64,000 nt of DNA from Martinezella tropici (GTDB lineage Bacteria; Pseudomonadota; Alphaproteobacteria; Rhizobiales; Rhizobiaceae). Where the stretch lies: NCBI GenBank assembly GCA_000799755.1, contig JUHI01000022.1:1-64000 (forward strand), written 5' to 3'. The number at the start of each line of letters is the position of its first letter. Position 1 is the stretch's first letter. Positions 24,510 to 33,167 of the stretch are shown here, piece after piece. Below the pieces are notes generated by a model. It was not told where the DNA came from. It worked only from the letters and a program-made list of their open reading frames with translations, and ran no database searches. A program made the position numbers and the translations under genes.

Positions 24510-25700
24510 ATGAACAAGACAGCGGTTTTTGACAGCCTGGCGGAACAGAAGCCGGACCCTCTGCTTGAGCTGATCGCCAAGTTCGCGGCCGATCCGAGGT
24601 CGGGAAAAGTCGATCTCGGAGTTGGCGTCTATCGTGACGAAACGGGCCGTACCCCGGTCATGAGAGCAGTCAAGGCCGCAGAGCACCATCTCTGGGAAAC
24701 CCAGGAGTCCAAATCCTACATCGGGCCTGAGGGCGATCCCGCCTTCCTCAGGGCTCTGGCAACGGAAGTGTTCGAAGAGCGCCATGGCGGCAGGCTGCTT
24801 GCGGGAATTCAGACGCCGGGCGGCACCGGCGCCCTGCGTCTCGCCGCAGAACTGCTTGCCCTCGACAAGCAACGCAAGATCTGGATCGGAACGCCGACAT
24901 GGGTCAATCATCGCGCGATCTTTGCCGCCGTCGGCCTTGAGGTCAAAACCTATCGTTTCTTCGATATCGCCAAGCAGACCGTTCTCGTCGACGAGATGCT
25001 GACGACCTTGCAGAATGCCGCGCCCGGCGATGCCGTGCTGTTGCAAACGAGCTGCCATAACCCGACCGGCGCTGGACTTTCATCGCAGAACTGGCGAGAC
25101 ATCGCCGCCGTTATCGCTGCCAAGGGATTGTTCCCGCTCTTCGACAATGCCTATCAAGGTCTGGGCCGCAGCCCCGTCGAAGACGCAGCGGGCATGATGA
25201 GTGTCATCGAGGCAGTCGGCGAGGCCATGGTTGCCGTCTCCTGCTCTAAATCATTTTCGCTTTACCGAGAGCGTACGGGCGCGGCCTATCTCTTCGGCGA
25301 TCGACAGGCGCCGCTGAACAAGGGCGTCGGCAATCTGGCAAGCCATGCCCGTACAAGCTACTCCATGCCGCCGGCGCATGGTGCGGCCATTGTTGCCGCG
25401 ATCCTGCAAGACCCATCACGCCGCCAGGCATGGGTTGATGAACTCCGCGAGATGCGCGTGCGCATCGCCGAAATCCGCCACGCTGCCGCCGAAGCCTTTG
25501 CTCAATTCCGTCCCGAACTCGCCCATATCGGCTCCCAGGAAGGCATGTTCTCCCTTCTGCCGATCTCCCCGGAAAATGTCCAAAGTCTTCGGTCCGAACA
25601 CGGTATCTACATGCCGGATTCCGGCAGGATCAACGTGGCCGGGATGCGGGTTGCGGATGTTGTATCCGTAGCGGATCGCGTCGGTCCCTATCTGACATGA
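24510..25700 (+). CDS. Aromatic/aspartate-type class I aminotransferase (TyrB-like)
   Basis: A 396-residue PLP enzyme. The cofactor Lys247 is in SCSKSFSLYRERTG, Asn184 in SCHNPTGAGL, Asp212 and Tyr215 in FDNAYQGLG; the GVGVYRDE start and YIGPEGD loop are typical of the aspartate/aromatic aminotransferase subgroup, which uses 2-oxoglutarate. AAGGGAGGAAC precedes the ATG; a longer frame is rejected. It lies 167 bases after E2 and probably forms one unit with it, converting an amino acid such as phenylalanine to the 2-oxoacid substrate of the dehydrogenase. Confidence 0.88.
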   Translation: MNKTAVFDSLAEQKPDPLLELIAKFAADPRSGKVDLGVGVYRDETGRTPVMRAVKAAEHHLWETQESKSYIGPEGDPAFLRALATEVFEERHGGRLLAGIQTPGGTGALRLAAELLALDKQRKIWIGTPTWVNHRAIFAAVGLEVKTYRFFDIAKQTVLVDEMLTTLQNAAPGDAVLLQTSCHNPTGAGLSSQNWRDIAAVIAAKGLFPLFDNAYQGLGRSPVEDAAGMMSVIEAVGEAMVAVSCSKSFSLYRERTGAAYLFGDRQAPLNKGVGNLASHARTSYSMPPAHGAAIVAAILQDPSRRQAWVDELREMRVRIAEIRHAAAEAFAQFRPELAHIGSQEGMFSLLPISPENVQSLRSEHGIYMPDSGRINVAGMRVADVVSVADRVGPYLT

Positions 25701-25760
25701 TTGCATGCCGTTGCGCTCAGGCGCCCGTGCAATTACCTGAGTGCAACCACCACGTGGCCA

Positions 25761-27416
25761 CTAGCGCGATGCCAGCCAGCGATCACGTGCGGCATGCTGC
25801 TCGGCAAGTTCCGCCTCGTCCCAATAGCCGATGAGGACGCCCGGCTCGATCAGCGGATCGAAATGCGGAAATTTTTCGTCGGCTGACGTCACCCAAGCAT
25901 CCGACACCGTGATGCGGTTTGCGGGCGTCTGCAGCCAGCGCTCAAGCGCGGCTTGCAGCCCATGAATGGCATCCGCTTTACCAGGATCGCGGCCGAGATC
26001 GACAAGCTCGTCGGGGTCGGCGATCAGATCGAAAAGGATCGGCGCCACGCCCGGGCCGGTGACGAGCTTGTGCTGGCCATCGGTGATCATGAACAGCCGG
26101 CAATCGCCAACGAGCAGGTCAAGCGCCAGCCGCGCGCGCTCGCCGGAATAATCATATTCGCTGACGGCGAAGCGGCGCCAGGAGGTGGATTTCTCATCTC
26201 GCAGCAATGGCAGGATCGAGCGACCTTCCAGCACGTGCGGCTTGCCGCCGCCGCCGAGATAATCGAGAAAGGTCGGAGCCATGTCGATCATCTCGACCAG
26301 CTGATCCATCACCACGCCACGCGTCGCGTCGGCGGCCGGCGAGGGATCGTAGATGATCAACGGCACCTTCACGGAAATATCGTGGAACATGTATTTCTCG
26401 CCGAGCCAGTGATCGCCGAGATAATCGCCATGATCCGAGGTGAAGACGATCATCGTGTTTTCGAATAGACCGCGCTCTTCCAGAAACTTGAAGAGCACCC
26501 CCATCTGATCGTCGATCTGCTTGATGAGGCCCATATAGGCCGGGATCACCGTCTCGCGGACCTCGTCGCGCGAGAAATTGACCGAGTAGCGCTCGCGCTG
26601 AAAGGCGGCCAGGACCGGATGAGGATCCACCCGCTCTGACGCGGCGCGGACAGGCGGCTTCACGTCCTTTGCCGAGTACATGTCGTGATAGGGCGCCGGC
26701 ACGATATAGGGCCAGTGCGGTTTGATATAGGAGAGATGCGCGCACCAGCTCTGCCCCTTGCTCTCCGCCTCATCGATAAAGCGCATGGCGCGGCGGGTCA
26801 TGTAGGGCGTTTCGGAATGCTCCTCTGGAATACGAGCGGCCTTGTCGGCATGGGCAAGCAGCCAGCCGTTGAAGTTCTCGCCGTCCTCCCCCTCGCCGGA
26901 GTTAGCCCAGTGTTCCCAAGGGTTTTCGGCATCGAAACCATGATCCCGGAGGTAGGTGTCGTAGACCGGATCGGCATCATAATTGCTCGAGGGATGCAGC
27001 CCGTCATCGCGTTCGTAAGGCTCGAAGCCGCATTGAGCGACATGCACGCCGATGATCGAATTCGGGTCTATGCCGAGCCTCTCCATGCCCTCCTGGTCAG
27101 CGACCATGTGCGTCTTGCCGATGAGCGCACAACGCACGTCGATCTCGCGCAGATGATCGCCCAATGTCGGCTCGCCGACACGCAGTGGAATCCCGTTCTG
27201 TGTCGAGCCATGCGAGCGAACGTAACGACCAGTATAGGCGCTCATGCGCGAAGGGCCGCAGACGGTAGATTGCACATAGCAATTGGTGAAGCGCACCCCA
27301 CGAGCGGCAAGACTATCGATATTCGGCGTCTTCAGCGCCGGATGTCCGGCACAGGACAGATAGTCGTAGCGCAGCTGGTCGCACATGATGAAGAGGACGT
27401 TCTTTTTCGTGGTCAC
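25761..27416 (-). CDS. Type I sulfatase / phosphonate monoester hydrolase-like enzyme
   Basis: A 551-residue alkaline-phosphatase-superfamily hydrolase. Cys53-Gly-Pro-Ser-Arg57 is a C-x-P-S/A-R formylglycine site, so the Cys must be oxidised to be active. Metal ligands are suggested by Asp13 (MCDQLR) and the SDHGDYLGDH segment. No signal peptide, so it is cytoplasmic. Start is GTG with AAGGG upstream, just after the permease stop. It ends an operon with an SsuABC-like uptake system, so the imported compound is probably a sulfate or phosphonate ester or its aromatic carrier. Choice between sulfatase and PMH cannot be made by eye. Confidence 0.88.
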   Translation of the reverse strand: MTTKKNVLFIMCDQLRYDYLSCAGHPALKTPNIDSLAARGVRFTNCYVQSTVCGPSRMSAYTGRYVRSHGSTQNGIPLRVGEPTLGDHLREIDVRCALIGKTHMVADQEGMERLGIDPNSIIGVHVAQCGFEPYERDDGLHPSSNYDADPVYDTYLRDHGFDAENPWEHWANSGEGEDGENFNGWLLAHADKAARIPEEHSETPYMTRRAMRFIDEAESKGQSWCAHLSYIKPHWPYIVPAPYHDMYSAKDVKPPVRAASERVDPHPVLAAFQRERYSVNFSRDEVRETVIPAYMGLIKQIDDQMGVLFKFLEERGLFENTMIVFTSDHGDYLGDHWLGEKYMFHDISVKVPLIIYDPSPAADATRGVVMDQLVEMIDMAPTFLDYLGGGGKPHVLEGRSILPLLRDEKSTSWRRFAVSEYDYSGERARLALDLLVGDCRLFMITDGQHKLVTGPGVAPILFDLIADPDELVDLGRDPGKADAIHGLQAALERWLQTPANRITVSDAWVTSADEKFPHFDPLIEPGVLIGYWDEAELAEQHAARDRWLASR

Positions 27417-27419
27417 GGA

Positions 27420-28193
27420 TCAACCCTTGCTGTTCGTGTCGAGATTGCGGTAGTGCCAGAACAGCCAGCGCTTCTCGAACTGGAAGACGAGGCTGTTGAT
27501 GATGAGGCCTGCGAGTGAGATGAAGGCGATGCCAGCAAGGCCGCCGGCGATCTGGAAGTTTTCCTGCTGACGCTGGATGAAGACGCCGATGCCATTGGTC
27601 GCAAGCAGCATTTCCGAGGTAACGCTGACCAGCAGCGCCGAGGATACGGCGAGCCGGATGCCCGTGGCGATCATCGGCAAGGCCGCCGGCAGGTCGATGT
27701 GCCACATCGCCTCGAGGCGCGTCAGATGTAGCGCTCTTGCGACAAGATTGGCGGAGGGATGCACCGTCTTCGACGCCTCGTAGGTATTCATTAGCAACGG
27801 CACGGAAGCCGCATAGCAGATGATGACGATCTTGGCCGCGTCGCCGGTCCCGGCAAATAGCATCACGATCGGCACCACGGCAGGCGGTGGCAGCGTCGCC
27901 AGCATGTCGATTGCCGGTTCGAGGATCTGGCCGAGCAGCTTTAACCGCCCGAGAAGAATGCCGAGCGGCACCATCAGCGTTGCCGCGACGAGGAATCCGA
28001 TGCAGGCGCGCATGAGCGTGTGGCCAAGCTGCCCGACGATCTGCGGATAGAGGCGGCCGATCGACAGCATGATCTGCCAGGGCCCCGGAAAGAGCGGCGT
28101 ATGCGCCCGCAACGCCAGTCCCTGCCAGACGAGCAGGATCAGGATCGGCAACAGAAGCGCATTCCAGGCGACGTGTTTGTCGATCATCTTCAT
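27420..28193 (-). CDS. ABC transporter permease, SsuC/TauC-type
   Basis: A 257-residue inner-membrane permease with about six helices and the EAA-type loop around DLPAALPMIATGIRLAV that contacts the ATPase. It overlaps the end of the preceding permease by four bases, so the two likely form a heterodimeric channel. Substrate class of this family is sulfonates, nitrate, taurine, pyrimidines or aromatic acids. Confidence 0.9.
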   Translation of the reverse strand: MKMIDKHVAWNALLLPILILLVWQGLALRAHTPLFPGPWQIMLSIGRLYPQIVGQLGHTLMRACIGFLVAATLMVPLGILLGRLKLLGQILEPAIDMLATLPPPAVVPIVMLFAGTGDAAKIVIICYAASVPLLMNTYEASKTVHPSANLVARALHLTRLEAMWHIDLPAALPMIATGIRLAVSSALLVSVTSEMLLATNGIGVFIQRQQENFQIAGGLAGIAFISLAGLIINSLVFQFEKRWLFWHYRNLDTNSKG

Positions 28194-28969
28194 GCAAATC
28201 GCTCCGTCATGCGCATGTGCCAGCCGGTGACGCGCCAGCGTGCGAGATTGACCAGCCAGTTCATGACAACGCCATTGAAGGCGCAGACGAACATCAGCGC
28301 GTAGACGTCCGGGATACGGGTCGCGAAGGCCTTTCGGATCAGCATGAAGCCCAGACCATCGTGACCGGCGAGCATTTCCGCCACCACGACGGCGATCAGA
28401 CTGATGGTCGCGGCATAGCGGATGCCGGAAAAGATCTCCGGCCAGGCGGCGGGCAGCTTGATCTGGAACAGGATTTCGCGTTCGGAAAGGCCGAGCATCT
28501 TACCGGTCTTCACCTGCACGTCGCTGACGGCCGACAGGGCGGCAGCGCCGTTCAGATAGGGCGGCCAGATCGTCACGAGAATGATGACGAAGGCGTAGAG
28601 CTTGAAGCCAAGGCCGAGCATGAAGACCGCCATCGGCACCAATGCTGCCGGCGGGATCGGCTGGACGAGTGCCGCGATCGGCCGGAACCCGGCGCGGAAG
28701 GTCGGCGAGATTTCGGCCAGCAATGCCAGCCCGACGCCGATCAGCGAAGATCCGACAATGCCGATGATGGCACGCATCAAGGTCAGCCCGTCCCCGGCCA
28801 GCAACTCGCCTGACATCAGCATCGACCAGAAGGCAGCGGCAATCGCTGTGATCGATGGGAAATATTTGCTCGGCACGAGCTCCAGCGTTGCGACCAGCTG
28901 CCAGATCGCCACGATCAGCAGGAAGGAGACAAGTGCCCGAAACCGAAGCAGCCAACGTTCGAAACCCAT
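28190..28969 (-). CDS. ABC transporter permease, SsuC/TauC-type (second)
   Basis: A 259-residue permease, paralogous to the next gene. Transmembrane helices begin at residue 11, and the EAA-like loop is IKLPAAWPEIFSGIRYA. Two bases separate it from the ATPase gene upstream; its stop overlaps the next permease. Confidence 0.9.
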   Translation of the reverse strand: MGFERWLLRFRALVSFLLIVAIWQLVATLELVPSKYFPSITAIAAAFWSMLMSGELLAGDGLTLMRAIIGIVGSSLIGVGLALLAEISPTFRAGFRPIAALVQPIPPAALVPMAVFMLGLGFKLYAFVIILVTIWPPYLNGAAALSAVSDVQVKTGKMLGLSEREILFQIKLPAAWPEIFSGIRYAATISLIAVVVAEMLAGHDGLGFMLIRKAFATRIPDVYALMFVCAFNGVVMNWLVNLARWRVTGWHMRMTERFA

Positions 28970-28971
28970 GG

Positions 28972-29772
28972 TCAGGCCATCTCCGAAACCGGCGTCTGCG
29001 CACGGAAACGACGGATCGCTGCCATCACGTCATGGCGGATCTCGAGGAAACGAGGATCTTCGCGCGTGGTGATCTGGTCGCGCTTCTTGCCGAGGCCGAC
29101 AACGATGTCATGATCCACGCGGGTCGGGCGGCGAGTGAGCACGACGACGCGATCGGCCATGTAGACGGCCTCCTCGACATCATGGGTCACGAGAATACAG
29201 GTCTGTCGGAAGCGTTCGGCCAGATCGAGCAACAGGTCCTGCATGTCGGCGCGCGTCTGCGCATCGACTGCCGCCAAAGGTTCATCAAGCAGCAGCAATT
29301 CGCTTTGCGAGGCGAGCCCTCTTGCGATGGCGACGCGCTGCTGCATGCCACCGGACAGTTGCCAGGGAAACCGGTCCGCAAAGCCATCCAGCCCGACGGC
29401 TGCCAGAAGCTCGCGCCCGCGCGCCAGCTTCTCGGCCCTTGTGAGGGTTGCATTGCGAACCATGCCGAAAACCACGTTTTCGAGATTGGATTTCCATGGA
29501 AACAGCGAGCGCGAGTAATCCTGGAAAACCACCGCGATGCCGGTCGACGGGCCGCTCAATGCCTTCCCCTTGAAGCTGATCGAACCGCTGTCCGGCTTCT
29601 GCAATCCCGCGAGCGTCATCAGCAGGGTCGTCTTGCCGCAGCCGGACGGACCGACGATCGAGACGAACTCTCCCTTCTTTACGGAGAAGCTTATTCCATC
29701 GAGAATTTTAAGGGCACCCTCGCCCGATCCATAGGCCTTTGCCAACTCCCTGGCATCCAGCATCACATCCAT
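28972..29772 (-). CDS. ABC transporter ATPase, SsuB/TauB-type
   Basis: A 266-residue ATPase with Walker A GPSGCGKTT (near 41-49), signature LSGGMQQRVAIARG, Walker B LLLLDEPLAAVD and switch His in VTHDVEEA. The second ATG was chosen because GGGAGGA is optimally spaced to it and too close to the first. It powers the two permeases that follow. Confidence 0.92.
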   Translation of the reverse strand: MDVMLDARELAKAYGSGEGALKILDGISFSVKKGEFVSIVGPSGCGKTTLLMTLAGLQKPDSGSISFKGKALSGPSTGIAVVFQDYSRSLFPWKSNLENVVFGMVRNATLTRAEKLARGRELLAAVGLDGFADRFPWQLSGGMQQRVAIARGLASQSELLLLDEPLAAVDAQTRADMQDLLLDLAERFRQTCILVTHDVEEAVYMADRVVVLTRRPTRVDHDIVVGLGKKRDQITTREDPRFLEIRHDVMAAIRRFRAQTPVSEMA

Positions 29773-29829
29773 TTCCATTCCTCCCGAATGAAAAGGGCCG
29801 GCGATGGCCGCCAGCCCCAGCTTGCCCGT

Positions 29830-30810
29830 TCACTTTGCGAGATTGTCGACCATGTCGTCGGCCTTCGCAGCGTCGGGCAACATTCCCGTCTTGTGCATGG
29901 AATCGAGAATCTTCTGGACGTCCGCCGTCTCGATCCTCATGTCGCGCTCAATGGTCGGCAGGATGAAAGTTTTGGCGGCTTCGGGCGTAAGGCCGAGGAA
30001 TTCGACGGCCGCGGCTTCCTCCTTCGCACGATCTGCCAGCAGGTCCTTGTAGGCCTGGTCGGTGACCTCAGCGAATTTTTTCAGTGCCTCACGATTGGCG
30101 GCAAGATAGTCGTCCGTCGCGAAGATCACATCGTTGATGACGGGTTCCTTCTCGTCTGCCAGCATGCCCTTGGCGATCACCGACGAGCCGATCGCCTTGT
30201 TGACCGTGATCGAGGAATAGAAGGGATTGACCGTGCAGGCGGCATCGATGCTACCTTGCTCGAGCGCTGCTTCCTGTTGCGGGAACGGCAGCACGACGGG
30301 CGAGATATCATCGAAGGATAGACCGGCTTTCATCAAATGGTCACGCCAGGCGAGTTCGCAGAGACCGCCATTGGCATTGAACGAAATCTTCTTGCCTTTG
30401 ATATCGTCGAGCTTGGTGACGCCGGAGGCCTTGGAGGCGATCAGCCAGATGAATTTGGTGTCTGGATCGACCTCGTGGGCGAGAGCCAGGATCATCTTGA
30501 CGTTGACACCGTTGAGGCGGGCATTGATCGGCGGAATGGGTGCGGCATAGCCGATATCCGCTTCGCCCGAGGCAATCGCGGCGACGACGGCCGGGCCGCT
30601 CTGGACTTCGGTGAGCTGAAGATCGATGCCGGCCTTTTCATAGGCCCCTGCCTTCTGCGCAGCGATGATCGGCAGCATGGAATCCGCCAGCAGATAGGCG
30701 AAACGAAGCTTGATGTTCTCGGCTTGTGCCATGCCGCTCGTGAGCGCAACGGCAAGTGTTGCGATCGCGAGTGATTTTCGCGTTTTACTGAACATGTTAA
30801 GTATATGCAT
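29830..30810 (-). CDS. ABC transporter substrate-binding protein, NMT1/SsuA-like
   Basis: A 326-residue periplasmic binding protein with a Sec signal peptide (basic MFSKTRKS, hydrophobic core, cleavage after AQA near residue 30). The mature part follows the NMT1/thiY/SsuA fold, including LRFAYLLADSMLPIIAAQKAGAYEKAG. AAGGGG precedes the ATG. First gene of the transporter-sulfatase operon, divergent from a MarR gene; a 12-bp palindrome overlaps its start codon. Confidence 0.9.
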   Translation of the reverse strand: MHILNMFSKTRKSLAIATLAVALTSGMAQAENIKLRFAYLLADSMLPIIAAQKAGAYEKAGIDLQLTEVQSGPAVVAAIASGEADIGYAAPIPPINARLNGVNVKMILALAHEVDPDTKFIWLIASKASGVTKLDDIKGKKISFNANGGLCELAWRDHLMKAGLSFDDISPVVLPFPQQEAALEQGSIDAACTVNPFYSSITVNKAIGSSVIAKGMLADEKEPVINDVIFATDDYLAANREALKKFAEVTDQAYKDLLADRAKEEAAAVEFLGLTPEAAKTFILPTIERDMRIETADVQKILDSMHKTGMLPDAAKADDMVDNLAK

Positions 30811-30813
30811 ATA
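30802..30813. promoter_or_regulatory. Palindrome over the binding-protein start codon
   Basis: TATATGCATATA is a perfect 12-bp palindrome that includes the ATG start of the SsuA-like gene. A related half, GTATATGCA, recurs at 31658-31666 before the MFS gene. It might be an operator of the nearby MarR protein; AT-rich palindromes also arise by chance. Confidence 0.3.
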
Positions 30814-30888
30814 AGTTCCCCTTGATTCTTGCTTGCGAGACGCATTCGCCTTACGGCCTAGTTATTGAGCAAAGTGTGTGGTAGTTGC

Positions 30889-30901
30889 TTGACAATGTCA
30901 A
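30889..30901. promoter_or_regulatory. Dyad at the MarR gene start
   Basis: TTGACA-A-TGTCAA is a perfect 6+1+6 inverted repeat overlapping the likely ATG of the MarR gene. Length and symmetry fit an autoregulatory MarR operator. TTGACA also matches a -35 element by chance or design. Confidence 0.4.
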
Positions 30902-31395
30902 ACAAAAAAATCGAACCAACTTCTGTAGAAAATTTCGGACCGACTCCGTCACCTTGGGCGCAGCCGCACGACATCCGAGACCTCTTCTCCTACCGGCTTG
31001 CCTATTTCGTGCGGCTGAACGATCGCCACGCGCAGACGGTGCTGATCGAGGAGTACGGGATCACTCTGGGGGAGTGGCGGGCGCTGGCGACGATCCGTTA
31101 TCTTGGCCGCCCCTCGCTGCGCACGCTCGCGCGAACGACGCAGCAGGATGAAGGGCAGCTCAGCCGTTACGTCAGCGGCCTCGTCAAGCGCGACCTGCTC
31201 GCCAAAAAACCGAACGCGGAGGATCAGCGCGTCATCGAACTGATGCTGACCGAAAAGGGTGAAGCCTTGCACCGCGATGTCATGATGTTTGCCTGGCGGC
31301 TGAACCAGGATCTGTTCACGGACTTTGACGAGGCCGAACGGCAGCAGTTGATGTCGCTGCTCGACAAATTGCTGGGTGCACTGGAACGCCTTTGA
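30895..31395 (+). CDS. MarR-family transcriptional regulator
   Basis: A 166-residue winged-helix regulator: helices around LFSYRLAYFVRLNDRHAQTV, the recognition region RTLARTTQQDEGQLSRYVSGL and the wing residues KPNAEDQRVIELMLTEKG are characteristic. MarR proteins usually respond to small aromatic or phenolic ligands. The ATG was taken as start; a TTG ten codons earlier is possible, and neither has a clear Shine-Dalgarno. It lies between the divergent transporter-sulfatase operon and an MFS permease and could control either. Confidence 0.88.
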   Translation: MSNKKIEPTSVENFGPTPSPWAQPHDIRDLFSYRLAYFVRLNDRHAQTVLIEEYGITLGEWRALATIRYLGRPSLRTLARTTQQDEGQLSRYVSGLVKRDLLAKKPNAEDQRVIELMLTEKGEALHRDVMMFAWRLNQDLFTDFDEAERQQLMSLLDKLLGALERL

Positions 31396-31788
31396 CGGAC
31401 GCACACGCCCGTGTCCTAGGAGCAGTTTTGTAGAGCCTTCCGAACCTGATCGACCCTCGATGGCGTTCGGCGCCCTCTCCGCGCTTTAACCCGCGGTGGG
31501 ATCGATGCACCGTGGCCAGCAGCCCTCATTTCCATCAATCCACCGGAGCCGACGAGGGCCTGGAGACTGGTTCCGAGCAGGGGCAGCCGGCATGGCTGCC
31601 CGCCCGGTTCTCGACGTCTTGCAACTATTGACCTTTTCATACATAAATATATTCTGCGTATATGCAAAGTTGATCGCCTTTTGGTGATCGTCTCGGTAAT
31701 GGCTCGGTCGGGGTCTGATTTGAGCATAAGGGCATGCGTTGCACGCGATGGTCTCGCGGCAAGGCCTCTGCCTTTGGGAGGAGTAGAT
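31396..31788. other. Intergenic region upstream of MFS gene
   Basis: A 393-base stretch without a supported gene. The right part is AT-rich with a promoter-like TTGACC at 31628 and TATATT at 31648 (short spacing) and contains GTATATGCA, half of the palindrome seen before the binding-protein gene. Confidence 0.4.
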
Positions 31789-33114
31789 ATGACTGACGAC
31801 AATCCGGCGCTGCAAAGCGCCGTGCGCAAGGCGACCATTCGCCTCCTGCCCTTTCTGGGCCTGATGCTGATCCTGAACTTTCTCGATCGATCCAATGTCG
31901 GCTTTGCCAAGGTGGCCTATCAGGCCGATACCGGCATTTCGGATGCGGCCTATGCCTTCGGCGCCGGTATTCTCTATCTCGGCTATGCCACCTTCGAAGT
32001 GCCCAGCAACCTGATCATGCAGCGCGTCGGCGCCCGCCTGTGGCTTAGCCGCATCATGATCACATGGGGCATCGTCTCGGCCTGCATGGTTTTTGCCCAT
32101 ACGCCGATGAGCTATTACATCGTCCGCTTCCTGCTCGGCGTCTGCGAGGCAGGTTTCTATCCCGGCGTGCTGCTCTATCTGACCTACTGGTTCCCCGCCA
32201 AGCAGCGAGCACGCGCAACAGGCCTGTTCTATCTCGGCATTCCCCTGTCGCTGGTGATCGGCGCGCCGCTTTCCGGCTGGCTGCTCACCCATCACGACGT
32301 CCTCGGCCTCACCAACTGGCAATGGATGTTCGCAGTCGAAGGCCTGGCGGCGACTGTCGTTGGCGTCCTCGCTCTCTTCTTCCTGACCAGCCGTCCCAAC
32401 GAGGCGAAGTGGCTGACGACCGAAGAGAAAAATGCGCTGAACGCCGTCATCGAAGCGGAAGAGCGCAGCAAGCTTTCCGAGGTGAAGCATTCCGTCTTCA
32501 GCGTACTGAAGGATTGGCGCGTCCTTGCCTTCATCGGCATTTATCTGTTCATCCAGGTCGGTGTCGGCCCGATCACCTTCTACCTGCCGGCCCGGTTGGC
32601 ACAAGCGCTCGGCGGCGGCGTCAACACCTGGGTCGGCGTCCTGCTCGGCCTGCCCTGGCTATGCGCGCTTTTCGCCACCCGCTTCTTCACCGTCTATGCC
32701 GACAAGCACGACAACCACCGGATCGTCTGCATCGCCATGCTGACGGCCGGCACCATCGCGCTTGGAACGATCGGCCTGACCATGAACCCCTGGGTGATGG
32801 TGATCGCCGCCTGCATCGCGGTTCCGGGACTTGCATCCTCGCAGCCAGTCTTCTGGAGCCTGCCGACCCGCTATCTCGGCGGCGTCGGCGCGGCAAGCGG
32901 CATTGCCTTCATCGTTTCGCTCGGCAATCTCGGCAGCTTCGCCTCGCCGCAGATCAAGGCCTATGTCGATGCCGCGACAGGCAACGGCGATATCGGCTTT
33001 TATATTCTTGCCGGCTGCTGCTTCTTCTCGGTGGTGCTGCTGATCGCGCTCGGCTCGCATCGCCGCTGGATCGTCGATGCCGAACCGGCAGCCGGTAGCA
33101 GTCGCACGCATTAA
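31789..33114 (+). CDS. MFS transporter, anion:cation symporter (ACS) type
   Basis: A 441-residue inner-membrane permease with about 12 helices. Near the N-terminus, LNFLDRSNVGFAK and later RFLLGVCEAGFYPGVLLYLTYWF are hallmarks of the ACS family (tartrate, glucarate, phthalate and related organic-anion carriers). GGGAGGAG precedes the chosen ATG by five bases; 36 codons upstream are not transporter-like. It ends at a strong hairpin opposite an amidase gene. Substrate is probably an organic acid. Confidence 0.9.
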   Translation: MTDDNPALQSAVRKATIRLLPFLGLMLILNFLDRSNVGFAKVAYQADTGISDAAYAFGAGILYLGYATFEVPSNLIMQRVGARLWLSRIMITWGIVSACMVFAHTPMSYYIVRFLLGVCEAGFYPGVLLYLTYWFPAKQRARATGLFYLGIPLSLVIGAPLSGWLLTHHDVLGLTNWQWMFAVEGLAATVVGVLALFFLTSRPNEAKWLTTEEKNALNAVIEAEERSKLSEVKHSVFSVLKDWRVLAFIGIYLFIQVGVGPITFYLPARLAQALGGGVNTWVGVLLGLPWLCALFATRFFTVYADKHDNHRIVCIAMLTAGTIALGTIGLTMNPWVMVIAACIAVPGLASSQPVFWSLPTRYLGGVGAASGIAFIVSLGNLGSFASPQIKAYVDAATGNGDIGFYILAGCCFFSVVLLIALGSHRRWIVDAEPAAGSSRTH

Positions 33115-33128
33115 ACGGACAAACGTTC

Positions 33129-33156
33129 GATCCCCGCCTATAGGCCGGCGGGGATC
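33129..33156. terminator. Bidirectional transcription terminator hairpin
   Basis: GATCCCCGCC and GGCGGGGATC form a perfect 10-bp stem around an 8-base loop in the 53-base gap between the convergent MFS and amidase genes. No long T-run follows on either side, so it may act as a processing or roadblock hairpin as well. Confidence 0.75.
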
Positions 33157-33167
33157 AACCCGATGCT

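Noticed and set aside
28855..30321. Long plus-strand open frame over the ABC ATPase and binding-protein genes
   Set aside because: Antisense to two clearly recognised genes; no recognisable domain.
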